17,810 bases of DNA from CAMYLY01 sp036397755. GTDB lineage: Bacteria; Gemmatimonadota; Gemmatimonadetes; Gemmatimonadales; GWC2-71-9. A program made the position numbers and the translations under genes. Shown here one piece after another: positions 15,353 through 17,810 of this stretch. The stretch's first letter is position 1. Every line of letters begins with the position of its first letter. The stretch covers positions 1 to 17,810 of the forward strand of contig DASWII010000071.1 of the NCBI GenBank assembly GCA_036397755.1. Reading direction: 5' to 3'. Below the pieces are notes generated by a model, which was not told the DNA's origin, ran no database searches, and worked only from the letters and a program-made list of their open reading frames with translations.

Positions 15353-16176
15353 CGGACCGGCAGCGTCAGGTCGACCTCGCCGCGGAGGCGATGCGAGCGT
15401 GGCTGGACGGTCGGGATCCACGGGTCGGGATCGTGTTGGGATCGGGATTGGGTGGCCTGGCGGATGACGTCGACGATCGGACGAGTATCCCGTACCACGA
15501 GATCCCGGGGTTCCCACAGGCGGCGGTGACCGGCCACGCTGGTCAACTGGTCGCCGGCACGCTCGAGGGGGTCGAAGTGCTCCTCCAACAAGGCCGTTTC
15601 CATCTGTACGAAGGACACTCGGCCGATACCGTGGCCTTGCCGGTTCGGGCGTTCGCGCAACTTGGCGTGGACACCCTGATCGCAACCAACGCCGCCGGTG
15701 GCCTGCGGCCGACGATGCAACCGCCGTTCCTCATGCTGATCGCCGACCACGTCAATCTGATGTGGAACAACTCACTGATGGGCGCGGTGCTGGGCGGCGA
15801 AGAACGGTTTCCCGACATGTCCTCACCGTACGACGCGGCCCTCCGCGAGGCAACCAGGTCCGTGGCCCGCGAGCACGGGATCGTGCTGGACGAGGGCGTG
15901 TATTGCGGTGTCCTCGGGCCGAGCTACGAGACGCCCGCCGAAATCCGCATGCTCCAGCGCCTGGGCGCGGACGCCGTCGGCATGTCTACCGTGCCGGAGG
16001 TTATCGCGGCTCGGGCGCGAGGTCTTCGTGTGCTGGGTATCTCGTCGATCACCAACCTCGGGTCGGGCCTGACCGAAGCCCGGCTTTCCCACCACGAGGT
16101 GCTGGAGGCCAGCGGGCGGATATCTCGCGACCTCGAGACCGTCGTTCGCGGAGTGTTGAGGACGTCGTCGGGCTAA
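15349..16176 (+). CDS. pnp: Purine nucleoside phosphorylase, trimeric (class I low-mass) type
   Basis: This 275-aa cytoplasmic enzyme should split inosine or guanosine with phosphate into the base and ribose-1-phosphate. Phosphate-site residues are visible: Ser32 in GSGLGG, His63 in TGHAG, Arg83 and His85 in GRFHLYEG, and Ser213 in VGMSTVPE. The base-binding pair typical of 6-oxopurine-specific trimeric enzymes is present: Glu194 in SYETPAE and Asn236 in SITNLGSG. This matches the inosine expected from the upstream deaminase. The GTG start overlaps the nupC stop by 4 nt. The same frame happens to stay open back to 13897 across all of nupC, but that upstream translation is Arg-rich and not protein-like. 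It is the last gene of the run; a structured spacer follows. An MTA phosphorylase is a less likely alternative. Confidence 0.95.
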   Translation: MTDRQRQVDLAAEAMRAWLDGRDPRVGIVLGSGLGGLADDVDDRTSIPYHEIPGFPQAAVTGHAGQLVAGTLEGVEVLLQQGRFHLYEGHSADTVALPVRAFAQLGVDTLIATNAAGGLRPTMQPPFLMLIADHVNLMWNNSLMGAVLGGEERFPDMSSPYDAALREATRSVAREHGIVLDEGVYCGVLGPSYETPAEIRMLQRLGADAVGMSTVPEVIAARARGLRVLGISSITNLGSGLTEARLSHHEVLEASGRISRDLETVVRGVLRTSSG

Positions 16177-16199
16177 GCTCGAGCGTCAAGTCCCGGTTT

Positions 16200-16256
16200 G
16201 AAAGCCAGGCTCGGCCACAACCCACGCCCTGAAGGGCACCGAGCGTGACGGCTTTC
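16200..16256 (+). terminator. Three-level nested stem after pnp, candidate transcription end or structured RNA
   Basis: GAAAGCC (16200-16206) pairs with GGCTTTC (16250-16256). Inside it GCTCGG (16209-16214) pairs with CCGAGC (16239-16244). Inside that GCCC-TGAA-GGGC (16226-16237) forms a tetraloop hairpin. A second hairpin, GCCCT-TTG-AGGGC, follows at 16261-16273. The position, 24 nt past the pnp stop, fits the end of the operon transcript. No U-run follows (only a CTTTCCCC tract), so it is not a textbook intrinsic terminator and could instead be a stabilising 3' structure or an RNA element. Confidence 0.4.
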
Positions 16257-16353
16257 CCCAGCCCTTTGAGGGCTTGGCGCCACGGCCGAGCGCGGGCTCC
16301 TCAGCTCGCGACTGACTCCCCGCGCGGTTGCAGCGCTCTGTCGAGATGTAACC

Positions 16354-16368
16354 TCGGCGGCCCGCCGA
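16354..16368. repeat. Perfect 7-bp inverted repeat
   Basis: TCGGCGG-C-CCGCCGA is symmetric over 15 bases. As RNA it would form a 6-bp stem with a 3-base loop. Its function is unknown. Confidence 0.4.
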
Positions 16369-16389
16369 ACATCCTCACCAGGGATTAGT

Positions 16390-16411
16390 GCCTTCCTGAA
16401 ACTCGGAAGGC
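16390..16411. repeat. Perfect 7-bp stem with 8-base loop
   Basis: GCCTTCC (16390-16396) and GGAAGGC (16405-16411) are exact reverse complements around the loop TGAAACTC. It lies 22 nt after the previous inverted repeat, within the same gene-free spacer. Confidence 0.45.
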
Positions 16412-16418
16412 GGCGAAG

Positions 16419-16461
16419 TGTCCCAAATCGGTAGGGTGGCGCCCCAATCGGGGTCTGTCCC
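16419..16461. repeat. Small repeat pair around a CCCC/GGGG hairpin
   Basis: TGTCCC occurs at 16419-16424 and 16456-16461, and AATCGG at 16426-16431 and 16446-16451. Between them CCCC-AATC-GGGG (16442-16453) can form a hairpin. The layout recalls dispersed REP-like intergenic repeats that carry GGGGTCTGTCCC-type motifs in other bacteria. With a single copy in the window this is only a suggestion. Confidence 0.25.
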
Positions 16462-16525
16462 GCTCGCGATCTGACGTAATAAACTGTATTCAGCCGAATT
16501 AACGCGATGCCTCGTTGTATGTCTC

Positions 16526-16598
16526 CTCGGAGCTGTAGGTGAGCAGTCCCTGTGGTGGTGCAGGTCCAGATCGGCCAGCGGCCTTGTGCACCTCCGAG
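16526..16598 (+). repeat. Nested inverted repeats in the leader of the beta-propeller gene
   Basis: CTCGGAG (16526-16532) pairs with CTCCGAG (16592-16598). Inside it GTGCA (16558-16562) pairs with TGCAC (16587-16591). Inside that GGCC-AGC-GGCC (16573-16583) forms a small hairpin. The structure ends 32 nt before the ATG at 16631 and would cover an alternative GTG at 16586. It may affect translation of the downstream gene or be part of an RNA element. Confidence 0.35.
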
Positions 16599-16630
16599 CG
16601 CCATCAATCCGTGACGCGCGTTGTGGAACC

Positions 16631-17810
16631 ATGACCTTGGTGGCGCAAGGCCTGGCCCTCGCTCTCGCCGCGGTGTTGCTGTGGACCCCGGCTCACGCGC
16701 AGGAGATCCCGGAAGACACCATCACGGTTCCGGGGACCGCTCTTGAGTATGGATTCACCAACGTGACGGGCATCCGCGAGTTGCACGATGGCCGCGTCAT
16801 CGTCGTGGATGCCGGGGTAAGCATGGTGTATCTGATCGATGCGTCTGGGACGTCGGTGGAGCAGCTGGGGCGGGCGGGTGACGGGCCGGGCGAGTACCGA
16901 GGTCCGGCGAAGATCTTCGCGCTCCCCGGCGACAGTTCGGCGATTCTGGACGGGTTGCGCGGGCGACTGATGCTCCTGGGCCCGAAGGCCGAATTCGTGC
17001 GCTTTCTGTACAGCGGCGGCTGCGCTCAGTGTTCGGTCAGTTCAGTCGGCATTGTGCTCATCCCGCCAGCGGTCACGGACGGCCGCGGTTACTTCTATGC
17101 GCTTGCGCAACCCATCGTACGGACGCCCGCCGGCGAACTGGTACCCGCGGACTCGGCGGCGATCGAGCGATGGCGTGGCGGATCCGCCACGCGGGATACG
17201 GTGGCATTCCTGGATGCTGTGACGAATCCTGCCTTGCGGGTCATCGCCGGGACTCTCTTCGCGCCCCACCCTGGGCGAGCTGCACCCATCGCCGCCTTCC
17301 GCACGAGCCAACAATGGGCCGTGTCGCCGGACGGGCGGGTGGCGATCGTGTATCCGGAGCCGTACCACGTCGATTATGTGGATTCTCCGGGACACGTCTC
17401 GATCGGCCCCGACATACCCTACGATCGGGTCGAGGTCTCGGACGACCTAAAACGGCAGTGGCTCGCCGAGCGACCGACCTCCGCCGAAGCCATCGTCAGC
17501 GGACCGACCGGTGTGGCTCGAGTCCGACGGCCGGTAGCGCCGCCGGCCAACGTATCCTGGCCGAGGTACCTGCCGCCGTTCGTCTATCATGTGCTAACGC
17601 ACCCCGAGCCGGTGCGCTTTGCGCCGGACGGCCGCCTGTGGATCGAGCGTGCGGTAGGCGCGCATGACGTGCCGCTCGTCGATGTCGTGGACGAGCGTGG
17701 GCAACTCGTCCGGCGCATCCGGCTGCCGGCCGGGCGGCGGCTCGCGGGCTTCGGCCGCACGTCGGTCTACCTCGTGCGAAAAGACGACGTGGATCTCCAA
17801 TACTTGGAGC
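16631..17810 (+). CDS. Secreted six-bladed beta-propeller protein, 3' end beyond the window
   Basis: An open frame of 393 codons runs to the window edge without a stop. The N-terminus is a signal peptide (hydrophobic core about 6-18, likely cut after AHA at residues 21-23, before QE). The mature part repeats short beta-rich units with NHL-like turns, e.g. IRELHDGRVIVVDAG and the motif QLGRAGDGPGEYRGP. That motif is characteristic of the six-bladed propeller proteins abundant in Gemmatimonadota and Bacteroidota. A CAQC pair lies near residue 137. The ATG at 16631 has only a weak GGAA upstream and no basic residue in its n-region. An in-frame GTG at 16586 would add 15 residues including three Arg (MHLRAPSIRDARCGT), a better n-region. 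Ligand and role are unknown. It is separate from the purine operon. Confidence 0.8.
   Translation, partial: MTLVAQGLALALAAVLLWTPAHAQEIPEDTITVPGTALEYGFTNVTGIRELHDGRVIVVDAGVSMVYLIDASGTSVEQLGRAGDGPGEYRGPAKIFALPGDSSAILDGLRGRLMLLGPKAEFVRFLYSGGCAQCSVSSVGIVLIPPAVTDGRGYFYALAQPIVRTPAGELVPADSAAIERWRGGSATRDTVAFLDAVTNPALRVIAGTLFAPHPGRAAPIAAFRTSQQWAVSPDGRVAIVYPEPYHVDYVDSPGHVSIGPDIPYDRVEVSDDLKRQWLAERPTSAEAIVSGPTGVARVRRPVAPPANVSWPRYLPPFVYHVLTHPEPVRFAPDGRLWIERAVGAHDVPLVDVVDERGQLVRRIRLPAGRRLAGFGRTSVYLVRKDDVDLQYLE

Larger units (their letters stand above)
16177..16630. other. 454-nt spacer without a convincing gene, rich in perfect stems
   Basis: No protein-like frame is present. A minus-strand frame (16173-16607) is open but its translation has no recognisable domain and it has no ribosome site. 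The stretch holds at least six short perfect inverted repeats, several nested, listed separately. The middle (about 16470-16520) is noticeably more AT-rich than the surroundings and is the most likely place for a promoter of the downstream secreted protein, though I could not fix -35 and -10 boxes. It contains the end of the purine operon transcript and the leader of the beta-propeller gene, and possibly a non-coding RNA. Confidence 0.5.

Noticed and set aside
14027..15685. Long minus-strand open frame (about 550 codons) opposite nupC and pnp
   Set aside because: It is antisense to two well-supported genes, and its translation is Arg/Gln/Glu/His-rich without motifs, a typical complement-strand shadow.
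16173..16607. Minus-strand open frame of 144 codons in the spacer after pnp
   Set aside because: No recognisable domain, low-complexity Arg-rich translation, no ribosome site, and it overlaps the stem-forming repeats and the pnp stop.
1..17810. CRISPR array, tRNA or rRNA gene, insertion sequence, prophage or defence system
   Set aside because: No regularly spaced repeats, cloverleaf or rRNA signatures, transposase motifs or known defence genes were seen; all coding space is accounted for by housekeeping and transport genes.

Overview
The window is a high-GC stretch from a diderm bacterium. It encodes a periplasmic HtrA protease, a lipoprotein phosphate-binding protein, an outer-membrane phosphate porin with a C-terminal Phe, and a secreted six-bladed beta-propeller protein of the 'GRxGxGPGEY' type. 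GTG starts are frequent and many junctions are 4-nt stop/start overlaps. Gemmatimonadota or a close relative is my best guess, but this rests on gene style and is not proven by any single marker here.

Left end, minus strand (1-3600): dnaK is followed after 67 nt by a two-PDZ Do-like protease (htrA/degP type). This is a protein-quality-control pair without grpE, dnaJ or hrcA. The 165-nt divergent spacer (3585-3751) holds two small inverted repeats but no CIRCE or HAIR operator that I can see. Reading away from it on the plus strand is a rhomboid intramembrane protease.

Centre, plus strand (4641-12654): this is a complete phosphate-starvation locus. The order is phoB-type regulator, phoR-type kinase, pstS, a phosphate-selective porin (O/P family), pstC, pstA, pstB and phoU. 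Upstream of pstS, three 7-bp direct repeats at exact 11-bp spacing (7137-7165) have the layout of a Pho box. The locus covers sensing (PhoR/PhoB), outer-membrane entry (porin), periplasmic capture (PstS), ABC import (PstCAB) and signal shut-off (PhoU).

Right of centre (12703-16176): only 48 nt after phoU comes a tightly overlapping set: an 84-aa unknown protein, adenosine deaminase, a concentrative nucleoside transporter and a trimeric-type purine nucleoside phosphorylase. Each junction is a 4-nt overlap. Together they would import adenosine, deaminate it to inosine, and split inosine with inorganic phosphate into hypoxanthine and ribose-1-phosphate. The close attachment to the Pho locus suggests, but does not prove, shared transcription.

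Right end (16177-17810): a 454-nt non-coding stretch is rich in perfect 6-7 bp stems, several of them nested. It is followed by a secreted beta-propeller protein that runs off the window. I see no tRNA, rRNA, CRISPR array, insertion sequence or attachment site.
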